From the NCBI GenBank assembly GCA_039621445.1, contig CP154954.1, positions 57,709,602-57,773,601 on the forward strand: DNA of 64,000 nt, in the 5' to 3' direction. Source of the DNA: Euglena gracilis. Lineage: Eukaryota; Euglenida; Euglenophyceae; Euglenales. This document shows positions 10,015 through 19,349 of the stretch, one piece after another. Both the position numbers and the translations under genes were made by a program. Within the stretch, counting starts at the first letter, position 1. Each line of letters opens with the position of its first letter. Below the pieces are notes generated by a model, which was not told the origin of the DNA, made no database searches, and saw only the letters and a list, made by a program, of their open reading frames with translations.

Positions 10015-11349
10015 ATGCCCACTCGTATACGGGGAATGGTGGAGGGTTTGCCAAACCGTTTGTGGCCGGGTTTTTGGTGGAAGTTCACCATCCCCGGGCC
10101 CAAAAGTCATTTTCACCGTTCTGGTGGAAACATTTTTGGTGGGACGCCACATAAAAAATACCGAGTCCCAGATTTGGTCATTTTTCAGGTTAACGGGAAA
10201 GAGGAAAGGCATATTCCAAAGGGGGAGAGTTTGGTGTTGGTCCCCCAGGGTACTCCCCCACGAATGACCCATGACGAAAGCGAATTTTGTATTTGGATAA
10301 ACCCCAGATTTTGGGAAACGGTGGTGGAAGTGGACAATTTTCAGGTGGAAAAGGAAGAGGGGAGGGCTGAAACGCATTTTGCACCCCCTCAATTTTCCCA
10401 AGTGGAAAAAAGTGAATTATTTCAATTTTCTTCCGCACGTTTGGGGAAAGAGAAGAAAAAATGGGTTGAACGGTCGACCAATGAAAATTTTGAGTCTGCC
10501 GATTTTACCCAAGGCACAAAATCTGACGTTTTTATTGGGCAAGTGTGGGAGGTGGAATCTGTTCAATTTTCCGGGTTGTGTTGTGTGGAAGAAAGGAATA
10601 AAGTTGGAATGAACAAAATGGGGATGAGCCCCACTCATTCGGAGGCGAGTGAGTGGGGGGCGTTCCAACGAAAAGTCGATGTGTTGTACCGACATAATTT
10701 CAGGGAATTTAAAGGTGTTATTTACGGAGAGGAGGTGGAGCCCAACCCCCCCGTAAAGGACGGTGTGCAGAATTTTCAGAGAATTTTGGGAAAGAAACTT
10801 GCCCAGGCATGGGACATGGCCGACGATTTTGTCGGTGAGGCTCCCGTAGGTACCCCCCAAGGAACTTTGGGTTCGGAGGAACAATTTTTGGAAAGGCAAG
10901 GAGGTGAGAATTTCACAGATTTGGCTTTGCTTTTTGAAAAGCAAAAGGTGGACAGATTTTCCAAGCACATTTTTTCTCTAAGAGGTGGAAATTTTGGGCC
11001 AAGATTTGGGAGATGGCCCGGGAGGGCACGGGTTGATGTGACCCCCCCCACAAAAACGGCCGTAAGTCACATTCCCGTTACGTTTGTGGGAAAAAGTGAT
11101 GAATTGTCATTGCGGGGAACCAATCCCGCGGTTCGCGGGGTTGTTTTCGTTGATTCTGATTTTTGGTGTTTGGTCGCGACAAGCAACAGATCACGAAATT
11201 CAACAATCCCCCCGACAAAAAAGCTGCAGCGTTTCCAAAAAGAGGGTAATTTGCTCCTTAAAGAGGAACTAAGCAAAAACCCCCAACAAAAAAGGGATCC
11301 CAACCAACAAAAAAAAAGGAGTTGGCTCCTAAAGAGAAAGAATCCCTGA
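10015..11349 (+). CDS. Hypothetical protein of element G, second ORF
   Basis: A 444-aa frame ending in a Lys/Gln-rich tail, not recognised. It has no visible YxDD, D-D-E or RNase H motif, so it is unlikely to be a polymerase or integrase. Composition is charged and soluble, with no clear membrane segment. The stretch 9567-10014 before it has only broken frames. Such a long frame surviving in an otherwise polymerase-less element suggests it was recently translated. Confidence 0.4.
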   Translation: MPTRIRGMVEGLPNRLWPGFWWKFTIPGPKSHFHRSGGNIFGGTPHKKYRVPDLVIFQVNGKEERHIPKGESLVLVPQGTPPRMTHDESEFCIWINPRFWETVVEVDNFQVEKEEGRAETHFAPPQFSQVEKSELFQFSSARLGKEKKKWVERSTNENFESADFTQGTKSDVFIGQVWEVESVQFSGLCCVEERNKVGMNKMGMSPTHSEASEWGAFQRKVDVLYRHNFREFKGVIYGEEVEPNPPVKDGVQNFQRILGKKLAQAWDMADDFVGEAPVGTPQGTLGSEEQFLERQGGENFTDLALLFEKQKVDRFSKHIFSLRGGNFGPRFGRWPGRARVDVTPPTKTAVSHIPVTFVGKSDELSLRGTNPAVRGVVFVDSDFWCLVATSNRSRNSTIPPTKKLQRFQKEGNLLLKEELSKNPQQKRDPNQQKKRSWLLKRKNP

Positions 11350-11925
11350 TGGAAAGCGAGCTGATCAAACCCCCGGATTTCTTGAAAGACGGTTGGTCAA
11401 AAAAAAAATGGTTCGCAAGGGTTGGAAACGCGAAGCCATGCGTAGGCCCCATTGTGGCTCGGCGTGCAACTTTCGTAGTTGCAACCCGACCCGCCTTGGG
11501 TGCCCGCAAAGTGTCATTCTAAACATGAGTGTCGTGTGGTGTGTGGGGATAAAAAACCGCATACCATATTGTGATTGTGAACACACGACAACACACACGC
11601 GCTGTGGGCTGTGGCGGTGAAGGAGCGCGGCGTGAAGCGGCAGGCGGCGGCGGCACCGCACCGTTGCTACGCACCGTGATCCGCACCGTTGCGCCACTTT
11701 TGCGTTGCACCGTTGCACCATCTCCCCATGGGGTGCGGTGTGGCCCGTTGGGCTGCCCCCCCCCCCGCCGTTACTTTCGCGGGGTGGCCTTTTGGGCTGC
11801 CCCCCCCCCTCTCGCTCTTACCAACCGCACACATACAACTTCCTTTTTCACAAACCAAATTGTTTCTTTTGTGTGGACCCCTTCTTTTTTACTTTCGTTT
11901 TTTAAAATCTCCCCGAGATTTTTCT
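11350..11925. other. 3' untranslated region of element G
   Basis: No gene seen. It holds a GCACCGTTGCGCC-rich stretch (about 11660-11720) and a duplicated GGGCTGCCCCCCCCC phrase (about 11750 and 11795). Confidence 0.4.
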
Positions 11926-11936
11926 AAGTGGGGGAG
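11926..11936 (+). other. Polypurine tract of element G
   Basis: AAGTGGGGGAG lies directly before the TG of the 3' LTR, the expected place for the plus-strand primer. Confidence 0.65.
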
Positions 11937-12446
11937 TGTAAAGGGGTCCTAACCCAAAAATTGGCAAAATTTGCCTGAGTGGGGCCGAAAATCACTGAAA
12001 TACCACTTTTTGGTTTTCAGTCGAATTTAACCTAGGGAAAAGATTATTATGGTTCGGCTTGAAAGCCTGAACTCAATTTTTGACCTTGATGGGCCGAATC
12101 TTTGAAATTTTCAAGACCGGCCGACCAATTTTCCACAGTAGGATTTGCCAGATTTCCCTAATTACCCTAAGAAAGTCCCCACTCGAACCCAGCAATTACA
12201 AACCAATCACACACACAGGGTTCTTTGTCCACCCAATGCACTGGAACAAAACCACAAAAAATATCAATTGATTGTGCATGCAAGAACCAGGAATTTGAAA
12301 AAAATGAATTTCAAGGTTCACTGGCAAAAGCCCAAGGACAAAAAAAGAAAACATTGGAAAGTTGGGCTTCGAAGCCCGGCGGCCGCCTCAAGAAAAAGCC
12401 GAGGCCGAAGGATCCGCAAAAAGTTCGAACCAAGGAAGGGTTTTCA
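11937..12446 (+). repeat. 3' LTR of element G
   Basis: 510 bp, the direct copy of 6065-6573. Confidence 0.9.
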
Positions 12447-12946
12447 ATTGTAGATTACCTGGTTGTCCACTGACAAAGAAACTGTTACCCCAGGTTTGCT
12501 CAAGCCTTTCACTGTGTTTATTGCTGCACTGAGCTCCTTTACATTGATGTGCAAAGTAGAGTCTTTTCTCCAAAATTCCTGCACAATTTCTCCTGTATGG
12601 ATGTCCAGCCCCCCCCAGGCATGGGTGCTGCTGTCTGAGTGCAACTCTCTGGTTGCATTTTGGGGGAAGGGTCTGCCCCCCCAGGTATCCAACAGAATTT
12701 TTATTTCCCTTAATTGGGCTTTGATTTCCTGGGAAATGGGGTGTTTTGAGTCCCAGGGGGCTGTGGACTTTGCAACCAAAAAATTTGCCAGGGTGTCTGT
12801 AAAAGCCCTTAAAAAGGGCAGGGCCATTAGGTTGCATCTTATTTGGCCCAGAATGGCAGCCAATTGCCTTTTTGACATGTAATCTTTTTTCACAATTTTT
12901 CCCAGCTCCTTTTTTATGGTTTTGACTTTCTGGGGGGCACCTGTAA
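12447..12946 (-). pseudogene. DIRS RNase H domain (D2), frameshifted from the RT and cut by element G
   Basis: The minus frame encodes the thumb/RNase H part: LGKIVKKDYMSKRQLAAILG, then ELHSDSSTHAWGGLD and ELSAAI, ending VDNQVIY at the insertion point. It is one frame off the RT ORF ending at 12914. The change lies in a G run (six G at about 12933 where D1 has seven near 1143), a one-base slippage that separates RT from RNase H. The domain would degrade the RNA strand during cDNA synthesis. Confidence 0.75.
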
Positions 12947-14740
12947 CTTTCCTTCCTGGAAGTTTAGTTGAAAACCCAGATGGGTTACCACTTGGGTGGG
13001 CTGCAGGGTGGACTTTTTTACATTGATTTTGAACCCAGAATCCATCAAATCTTTGACAACTCTGTTCAGGTGACTTTGCAAAATGTTTTGGATGGGGGCC
13101 ACCAGCAAAATGTCGTCCAGGTAAATAAAGACCTGGATGCCCCTTTTTCTCCACAGTTTTTCGAATTTTTTCATGACTGACATGAAGATTTGGGGCATTA
13201 CGTTCAGCCCAAAGCAGCCTGTTTGAAATTCCCAGGTCTGCCCCCCCACCTGATGCCTTAAAAATGGCCTTAGGCCTGGACTTACTGGAATATGGAAATA
13301 GGCATCCTGCAGGTCTATTTTTGCAGCCCAGTGACCTTTTTCCAAAACTGGAAAAATGTGCTGGATATGATCCAGCTTGAAGGGTTTTACCTGAAACTGC
13401 TGATTTAATTCTCTGCAGTCGCTGATCATTCTCCATTTGGTTGTTCCCCCTTCTGGTTTCGAAATTAGAAACCATGGGATTAAATGCTGGGTTTCTGAAT
13501 CCCAAACTCGTTTTATTGACCCAGTTTTCTCGTAATCCAGCAGGATTTTTTCTGCCTGGTTCAGGTCCAGGTTGGCTCTGGGTTTTGGGTGGGTGGACAA
13601 TTTTGGGGGATTTACCCAGGGGGGTTGGATTCCACTCTTGATCAATTGACATGTTGCCTGGGGGGCATGCTTTGACCACCATTTTAGACTTTTCTGAAGT
13701 CTTTGGTACAGGGGGGTATCTCCCCATTTTTCCTCCATGGAATTTATTTTCCCAATTAGATGATTTTCTGGGTGCTGGGTGGGAGGTGTTGGACATTGCA
13801 CCCCTGGTGTGAATTGAGCATTCTGTAAAGGTGTTTGGGGGGGGGGTGTGCGTGCTCTGCTCACAGACTCTTCGATCCTCCACTTTGTTGTTGGTGTTGT
13901 CAATTGACATACCATAGGGGCCCCTTTTTGGGTCTCCCCCTTGTTTTGACTTGCCCCTGCCATAGGCACTGAAGAATGAACTTGAGGGGGGGTGGCCCCC
14001 TTGTCCTCCATAGCCCCTTCTGGGGCATCCTCCTGAGCCTGCTTGAATAAAATATTCAAATCCCCTGCTGGGGGACAGCTTTTTAGCTTCTGGGGGTTCT
14101 CCCCTTCTGATATTCGATGGCCCCAGTGGCCTTGATGATAATTCTGGCCCCACTGACCCTCTGGAAATTTTGATAGTCTCCATTGACTTCTCTTTGATCT
14201 TGGGCGCCATGCCCATTGAAAATCTTGGGGGGCCTCTGTGGGCCATTCCTTTTCCCCTGATGGGGCTTGGGGGGGTGTTGTGGACCTGTACTGCCCGTGC
14301 CACTGGGCATTTGTTTGTGGAATCGGCCACCCTGGCCTTGGTATTGTTTGCCACCCTGGCCTTTGTTCCATCGGCCACCATGGCCATTGCTGTTTTGGCC
14401 GCCCTGGCCCAGCTTGCTGTTGTGGCCGCCCTGGCCCAGCTTGAACACGGTATTGGTGTAACTGGCATAATGTTGGCCCCAATGGCCCTGGCCAATGGCC
14501 ATAGTGGCCCGCTGGTCGTTGCTTCTGCCCCTTTCGCGGTCTTCTGACCACTGTCTGCCAGGGTCCGTGGCCATCACTTTGGGGGGTTTGAGTTCTGGAA
14601 ATTTCTGTGGGGGAAATTTCTTTTGGGGAAGGGGCAGCCACGGCTCGCCACAGTTGAACCGCGTCGTCAGGTTGTCCAGCTTTCTGCTGCTGCTGCTGCC
14701 CCTTGAAGTTCTCCAGCGCTGTGCTTCTTTGAAGTTGCAT
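12914..14740 (-). CDS. DIRS gag-like / reverse transcriptase ORF (D2)
   Basis: 608 aa in one frame. Residues 1-300 are Gln/Pro/Gly-rich with a conserved DGHGPWQTV near residue 60 that recurs in D1 and D5. The RT follows: a KWRMISDCRELNQ strand, KIDLQDAYFHIP, GCFGLN, the catalytic YLDDILLVA (YLDD at 13112-13123), then HLGFQLN. It copies element RNA. The ORF ends where a G-run slip throws the RNase H domain out of frame. An overlapping frame 14847-14083 is also open, with GQGG repeats from a duplicated 20-bp unit near 14400-14440, but frame conservation with D1 favours the one given. Confidence 0.75.
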   Translation of the reverse strand: MQLQRSTALENFKGQQQQQKAGQPDDAVQLWRAVAAPSPKEISPTEISRTQTPQSDGHGPWQTVVRRPRKGQKQRPAGHYGHWPGPLGPTLCQLHQYRVQAGPGRPQQQAGPGRPKQQWPWWPMEQRPGWQTIPRPGWPIPQTNAQWHGQYRSTTPPQAPSGEKEWPTEAPQDFQWAWRPRSKRSQWRLSKFPEGQWGQNYHQGHWGHRISEGENPQKLKSCPPAGDLNILFKQAQEDAPEGAMEDKGATPPQVHSSVPMAGASQNKGETQKGAPMVCQLTTPTTKWRIEESVSRARTPPPQTPLQNAQFTPGVQCPTPPTQHPENHLIGKINSMEEKWGDTPLYQRLQKSLKWWSKHAPQATCQLIKSGIQPPWVNPPKLSTHPKPRANLDLNQAEKILLDYEKTGSIKRVWDSETQHLIPWFLISKPEGGTTKWRMISDCRELNQQFQVKPFKLDHIQHIFPVLEKGHWAAKIDLQDAYFHIPVSPGLRPFLRHQVGGQTWEFQTGCFGLNVMPQIFMSVMKKFEKLWRKRGIQVFIYLDDILLVAPIQNILQSHLNRVVKDLMDSGFKINVKKSTLQPTQVVTHLGFQLNFQEGKLQVPPRKSKP

Positions 14741-14991
14741 CTTGCATTGAATTCTTTCGAAATGTCAACAACTTTTGATTTGACTTTCTGCACGAGCGTG
14801 AATTTCTGGATAGTTTGTATCGATTGATTGACTTCTTCTTTTCTCAAGTGGTGAAGTCTTCGAAGTTCCTTTCTTCTGGGTGTCGAAGGGCAATTTAGGA
14901 ATCAGCCAACTCCGGCGAAAAAGGCACTAAGCAGGGACTCCTAACCCGACGCACCAAAACAATCCAAACACCGCCGGCGAACAAGGCATGG

Positions 14992-15045
14992 CCTCACAAG
15001 GGCAAAGTGCGGAGCCCGAGGTGTCCGCACTTTGCCATTGTGAGG
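14992..15045. repeat. 21-bp inverted repeat at the junction of D2 and D4
   Basis: Arm 14992-15012 and arm 15025-15045 are reverse complements with one mismatch, separated by 12 bp. The left arm belongs to the terminal block shared by D1, D2 and D5; the right arm is the end of the D4 recombinase fragment. This looks like the left terminus of one DIRS element abutting the inverted right terminus of another. Confidence 0.65.
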
Positions 15046-15626
15046 ACAGATTGTGCACTGAAATCAGGGGGGCTAGGGCATTTTCTAAGGCACCTTGGGC
15101 ACCAAGTCTTTGATGATGGGCTGTAAAAGCCTCAACCCCCTTCAATTGACCAATGTCACAGCCTCTTTGGGCTCAAAGGCCCAATTATTCGAGCAACCCA
15201 ACCCGTGCCCCTCTGGTGGGGTGTGGTCCCCACACCTGGGGAGGTGCTCCTTGTTTGGTCAAAAATTCTCCTGTAATAGAAGCAATTGTGTCAGCACTTA
15301 TGTGTGTTAAGGGGGGTTTTAATGAAATCAGAAGGGGACCACCAGGCTTTACGTTAAACCGGGTGGCGACCACATAAGCCATAATTAAGTGAAGGGGAAT
15401 TTTTGCCCTTTACGTTTGATTTGAATGTAGGGTGCCCCCCCCCCAACACACTTGTGGTTCTTTTGACTTGTGCCAAGTCAGATGATCGATATAAACAGAG
15501 GATGCATGAACAAAAAGTGAGCTGTGTGCGCAATGTACAAATATCAGTGGGCACGGGCTGCCTTTCCAGCCCCAGGAGGAGGGGATCCAAAAAAGCACCA
15601 TACTTCTCCCGATTTTGGTTCCAAAG
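15026..15626 (-). pseudogene. DIRS tyrosine recombinase fragment (D4)
   Basis: Minus strand, frames broken. It matches the D2 recombinase: TLRTQL and LYRSSDLA near 15450-15560, then VKPGGPLLISLK, SADTIASI and an intact HxxR box (HPTRGA, nt about 15205-15225). It lacks the N-terminal half, being cut by an LTR shard at 15627, and I see no catalytic tyrosine. Confidence 0.7.
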
Positions 15627-15669
15627 TGTGTACCAGGCAGCCGTAAGGCCATGGTACTGTGTATGTAGG
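15627..15669 (+). repeat. Shard of an element B-type LTR
   Basis: About 43 bp, starting TGTGTACC, match the start of the element B LTR (reverse complement of about 47038-47080). The similarity ends abruptly and cuts the D4 recombinase. Confidence 0.7.
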
Positions 15670-16051
15670 TCCACGCCTTCTTGATGATCTCCTGCAGGCA
15701 CATGCCATGCCTGATCCCGGCATGGCGGACAGCCGCCACGTGGCTGGTAGGCGTGTTGGTTGTCTGGCAGTGTTCAGTTTGTGTAGGGGGTGTAGGCCTC
15801 ACCACTCCCACCACCCCCTGGCAGCTGGCCCCTGGCGCCTGCAGGCACTGCCACTGGCTGGGATCCATCAATTCATCCAGGGGGCCTGGCACCCACCTGG
15901 GACTTTCCTTGGAACTTTTCATTGTAATCCCACTGCCCAATCCCAGCGCTGGCACAAATCAAGATACTTCCAAGAACTGAACAACCAAAGTCAAACTGAA
16001 CATGCTGCTTGCCACTGCAAACACAAACACAGACAGAATTTTGTGTAATTC
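15670..16051. other. Unassigned spacer
   Basis: No gene or recognised repeat. It contains a few palindromic words (GCAGGCACATGCCATGCCTG, about 15692-15711) and lies between the LTR shard and D5. Confidence 0.4.
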
Positions 16052-16701
16052 CTAATTCCTCTGCTGAAATCTTAATCTCTTTCCCAGCGCCCACAGGGCT
16101 TTTGCTCTCTGGGCTGGGTCTGTCAAGCTTGAAGATTTCCTGTACCCCAATTTGAAATGTAATGGGCCTTGACCCTGGGTACCCAATGTCTTCCGTTGTC
16201 GTCTGGGCTTTTTTCCCACTGTCTGCCAGGGTCCATGGCCATCACTGTGTGTCGTTGTCTGCAGCTGAAACTTTTCTGTTGAAATGTGTGGTGGGGGGAA
16301 GTGATAGACACGGTTCGCCACGTTGAAACCGCATCTCCAAGTTCTCCAGCTGGCGTTTCTTGTTCTGCACATTTTCCAGGTTGTCGACTTGATAATTCCA
16401 ATTTGTTCTCCACATTCTGCATTGACTTCCAATGTAAAAGTTGAAATATGTTCTTGAATTTGATACTCTTCAGGTTCTACAGGTTCTGAATATTGATATT
16501 GTATTGTCTTGATCTCTTTCAACTCTGTTCCTCAATAGTTTTTGTCTTCTTCCGTGCCGAAGAGCAAGATTGGGGATCAGCGAACTCCGGCGAAGAAAGG
16601 CACCAAGAGGAGGCGGCTAACCCAGCGCAACGAACAATCACACAACATCGCCAGAGAGCAAGGCATGGCCTCACAATGGCAAAGTGCGGAGCCCAAGGGG
16701 T
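16052..16701 (-). pseudogene. DIRS 5' end and gag-like fragment (D5)
   Basis: Closely matches the first 650 bp of D1 (gag frame with DGHGPWQTV, and the shared 5' terminal block ending near 16701), then stops. All three frames have the same short ORFs as D1, so the split frames are an old shared feature or the true start lies elsewhere. Confidence 0.75.
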
Positions 16702-17112
16702 CTTCGCTGCTCTGGGGTGACATCCAAGGAGGACTGACCCAGCTCTTGAAACTCCCAAAATACAGTCTCAACCAAAGACGCCCCCACCCCCCCACGCCAG
16801 CTTCCGAAGCCTTCCCCAGCTCTCCTGGAAGTCTTTTGAAGCTTTGAAGCTCCATTGGAAGCTAGCAATCCTTTTAACTTTGAAAGACATGAGCCCATTT
16901 GAGCTCGGACTGCCCTTGCTCCGCACTTTGGCTCGATGGGACCTGTATTTCCCCGCCGGTTATTGTTCTTTGTTTTTCTTTCCTTGCGTCTTCTCCTGCT
17001 ACAAACGAAAGCTATCAACAATTCAATCACACAACAAAGCAAGCAACATCAACAAGTACCAACGAGATCCATAATTGGTGAAGATTGCAACCAACACAAC
17101 TACCAACACAAG
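16702..17112 (+). promoter_or_regulatory. Leader/5' UTR region of DIRS-like element D6
   Basis: No protein similarity. After about 16950 it becomes CAA/ACA-rich (CAACACAAC words), as eukaryotic leaders often are, and ends at the ATG of the D6 gag. A promoter is inferred only from position; no TATA box is obvious. The left terminus of D6 was not found. Confidence 0.35.
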
Positions 17113-17799
17113 ATGGAAGTGGAGAGCAATCTCGTTGCCAAGCTCACCGAGGAAGGACCGCTCTTTGAACAGTCGTGGGCCGAGTTCATCTTCAAATTAG
17201 AGCAACTAATGATGCTACACGACCAGGAGAAGGACGTCGTCATCGCCATCTTGCAGGCAGGATTGAAGTTTACTGGAACAGGTTGGTCGGGAGGAAAAGC
17301 ATCAAAGCGGCTGTTACAGATCAGCGGAGTGGCCTTACTGACGGCCGAATTTGCCCCCTACAGAGACTCTTGGCTCCTGGCCATCGCACTCTTGCATGAG
17401 ACCGAGCTTCCGACGTTGCAAGCAGCACCCGAGGTGGTGGAGGCCGCCTTCGCCATTGCGACGGCCGCCTTCGCCATTGCGACGGCCGTGGAAGCCGCCG
17501 ACTGGGAGGATTCACCTGAGGAGAAGACCCAGGCGAAGGAGGACGAGCCAGAGGAGACCAAGTTGACATGGGACGAGGTGGAGGTCCAAGCACCTCGAGA
17601 ACTTTTGGAGTTGTGGAACAAAGCGGCAGGCGGCATCCACCGCATCCACATAAAAGCCCTCCTCGAGGCCAACCTCAGGCTCCAGGGTATCCCCGCTCGC
17701 AGCCTGGAGAACAATCTGGTACCAGCTGGTGGTCGCAAGCGCAGCGACAAATTCCTGAAGGACGTGTCGCAAGAACTCCTCAAAATCCTGACAGTTCCA
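17113..17799 (+). CDS. Gag-like protein of D6, N-terminal part
   Basis: An acidic, Glu/Ala/Leu-rich protein beginning MEVESNLVAKL (an in-frame ATG upstream at 16936 lies in the leader). About 230 codons precede the inversion breakpoint; the frame then reads through antisense sequence to 17931, which is not real coding. A 21-bp tandem duplication (17449-17490) repeats AAFAIAT. The pattern ELLELWNKAAGGIHRIHIKA is not assigned to a family. The Gag role is inferred from position ahead of RT. Confidence 0.5.
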
Positions 17800-18757
17800 G
17801 GTGGCAATAGGCGTTTTTCAGGTCCACCTTTGTGGCCCACATTCCTTTTTCCAGGGGGGGGGAATTTCTTTCTAATGATCCAGTTTGAAGTGGCTTGTTT
17901 GGAGGAATTTGTTTACCTCTCCGCAGTCTGAGATTAATCTCAGTTTTTTTACCCATCCCTGGCTCCTCTTTTTCTATTACAAACCAGGGCACCAGAAATC
18001 TTGTTCCTTGTGGACTGACTTCCATGACAGCTTTTTCTGCCATGTACTCTTTTGAAGTGGACAGAGCTTGGGCTGTTTCTTCTGGTGTTTTTGTTTGTGA
18101 CTTGGAAAACATTGGGCCCCTTGTTAAATTTGGTTCCAACCCCTGCTGAGTGAGTTGAAGATTTCTGGGGGTGGCATATGCTGTTGACACCACCAGAGGC
18201 ATTGTCTCAGCCTTATGAATGGAGCTAGACCTTTCAAGGGGTCTGGGGGGCTGTGGTAGCTTGGGTTGCCTTCATGGCCTGTGGTTTTGCCTCCATGGCC
18301 TTGACATCCTCCTTTTCTGACTTTATGACCACAGGTTGCCGACAATGGGGTGGGTGATGTACCTTTTCCCTTGCCCTTGGCTTCTTGCCAGGTTGGACCT
18401 CTCTATGGTCCCCCTTTGAGTCCATGCCCTTTTCTAAATCCTTAGCCAAACGTTACACGGTATTGTCCATATGGGCAGCCTTTTCCTCTCCACTGTTTGA
18501 AGTTGCTTGATTGACCTGCGAATGAAAGAAATGAGGGCCGAAAAGAAAAACCTCCCCTAATTTATTGAATGCTGTGCTCCACTCTCTGCGTTCTGGCGTC
18601 TTCTTCCATGAAGAGGGTTTCTTGGCCTCCTGCTTGTCCTTTCGTCACTCCAGGAACTGAAAGTTCCTTTCTTTCATTTTGTATTCACAAGTAAACTTCT
18701 CCAAACAGCTGCCAAACTTGATGGTTGGTCGCCTGCCGGGAGGTTCCGGGTGGTTGC
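17800..18757 (-). pseudogene. Inverted D6 segment: gag C-terminus and RT N-terminus
   Basis: Read on the minus strand it gives a gag-like stretch (EWSTAFNKLGEVFLFG, HSQVNQATSN; 18600-18480) and then the start of a DIRS RT (FLVPWFVIEKEEPG, KVDLKNAYCHL) ending at the left breakpoint. The plus strand resumes at 18761 with PVVAQYSKPFIRRQVG, which is exactly the next part of the RT by comparison with D2. Flipping this block would restore gag-RT order, so it is an inversion within the element. Several stops are present. Confidence 0.7.
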
Positions 18758-18760
18758 GGT

Positions 18761-19206
18761 AGCCAGTTGTTGCCCAATACTCTAAACCATTCATCAGAAG
18801 GCAGGTGGGGGTAAAAACGTTTCAAATGGAGGGAGCTTGTTTTGGACTGAACACCGTCCCCTTCTCGTGGATGCAAGTCATGCACGTTTTTATGGAGAAA
18901 ACAAGGATTTTTGGTTTTTGTCTACCTGGACGACATCGTTTTCGTCGCGAAAACGAAAGTTCTGGCCACAAAACAAACAGGAAAGCTGTTGCAAGACCTA
19001 AGAGACAATGGCATGATAATAAATTACAAGAAGTCACAACTTAATCCCCCCCGGAAAATGCAGTACCTGGAATTTTCCATGGACCTAGAAAAGGGTTGCC
19101 TGCAAGTCCCCCAGCAAAATCAAAATGCATCAGAAAGGAACTGGGAAAATTTGTCACCGAAACACACGTGTCCTGCAGAAAAGTTGCGGCAAACTTGGGA
19201 CAGGTG
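18761..19206 (+). pseudogene. D6 reverse transcriptase, palm to thumb
   Basis: The plus strand encodes GACFGLN, then VYLDDIVFVAKT with catalytic YLDD at 18923-18934, then NYKKSQLNPP and LEFSMDLEKG. The frame shifts once between GACFGLN and YLDD and decays after 19200. Confidence 0.7.
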
Positions 19207-19349
19207 AGAAGTTTCTTCACTGCCCTTCATGTCTCAGGGCTTTCGCAGACAAATTAGTCCAGTTCACAGACCAACATGGGTCCCAAGGTTTGGACTAAAG
19301 GTTACCCATACCCCCAGAGGTCAAAGAAAAAGTGTTGGAAATATGAGCC

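Larger units (their letters stand above)
6065..12446 (+). mobile_element. LTR retrotransposon G, polymerase-less, inserted in D2
   Basis: It is bounded by 509/510-bp LTRs that start TGTAAAGG and end TTTTCA and look about 99% identical, implying a recent insertion. A tRNA-like primer site follows the 5' LTR and a purine tract precedes the 3' LTR. The flanks carry a 4-bp target duplication, ATAG (6061-6064) versus ATTG (12447-12450), with one mismatch. The 5.36-kb interior has long plus-strand frames with a Gag-type zinc knuckle, but I see no RT, RNase H or integrase motif. It would depend on another element's enzymes, like so-called TR-GAG or LARD elements. Confidence 0.8.
4516..15025 (-). mobile_element. 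DIRS-like retrotransposon D2, split by LTR element G
   Basis: Minus-strand order: gag-like/RT ORF (14740-12914), RNase H (to 12447), element G (6065-12446), rest of RNase H/methyltransferase (6064-5396), tyrosine recombinase (5367-4516). Removing G reconnects the coding sequence at the same codon region that is continuous in D1 (VDNQVIYYYLT). The 5' end is the terminal block shared with D1 and D5. Two frame breaks lie in homopolymer G runs, so this copy is probably inactive. Confidence 0.8.

Noticed and set aside
12444-14495. A 683-aa minus-strand ORF as one protein
   Set aside because: Only its last quarter (RNase H) is real; upstream it is a shadow of the gag-RT frame, as comparison with D1 shows.
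17800-17931. C-terminus of the 331-aa D6 gag ORF
   Set aside because: It is read antisense through the inverted RT segment.
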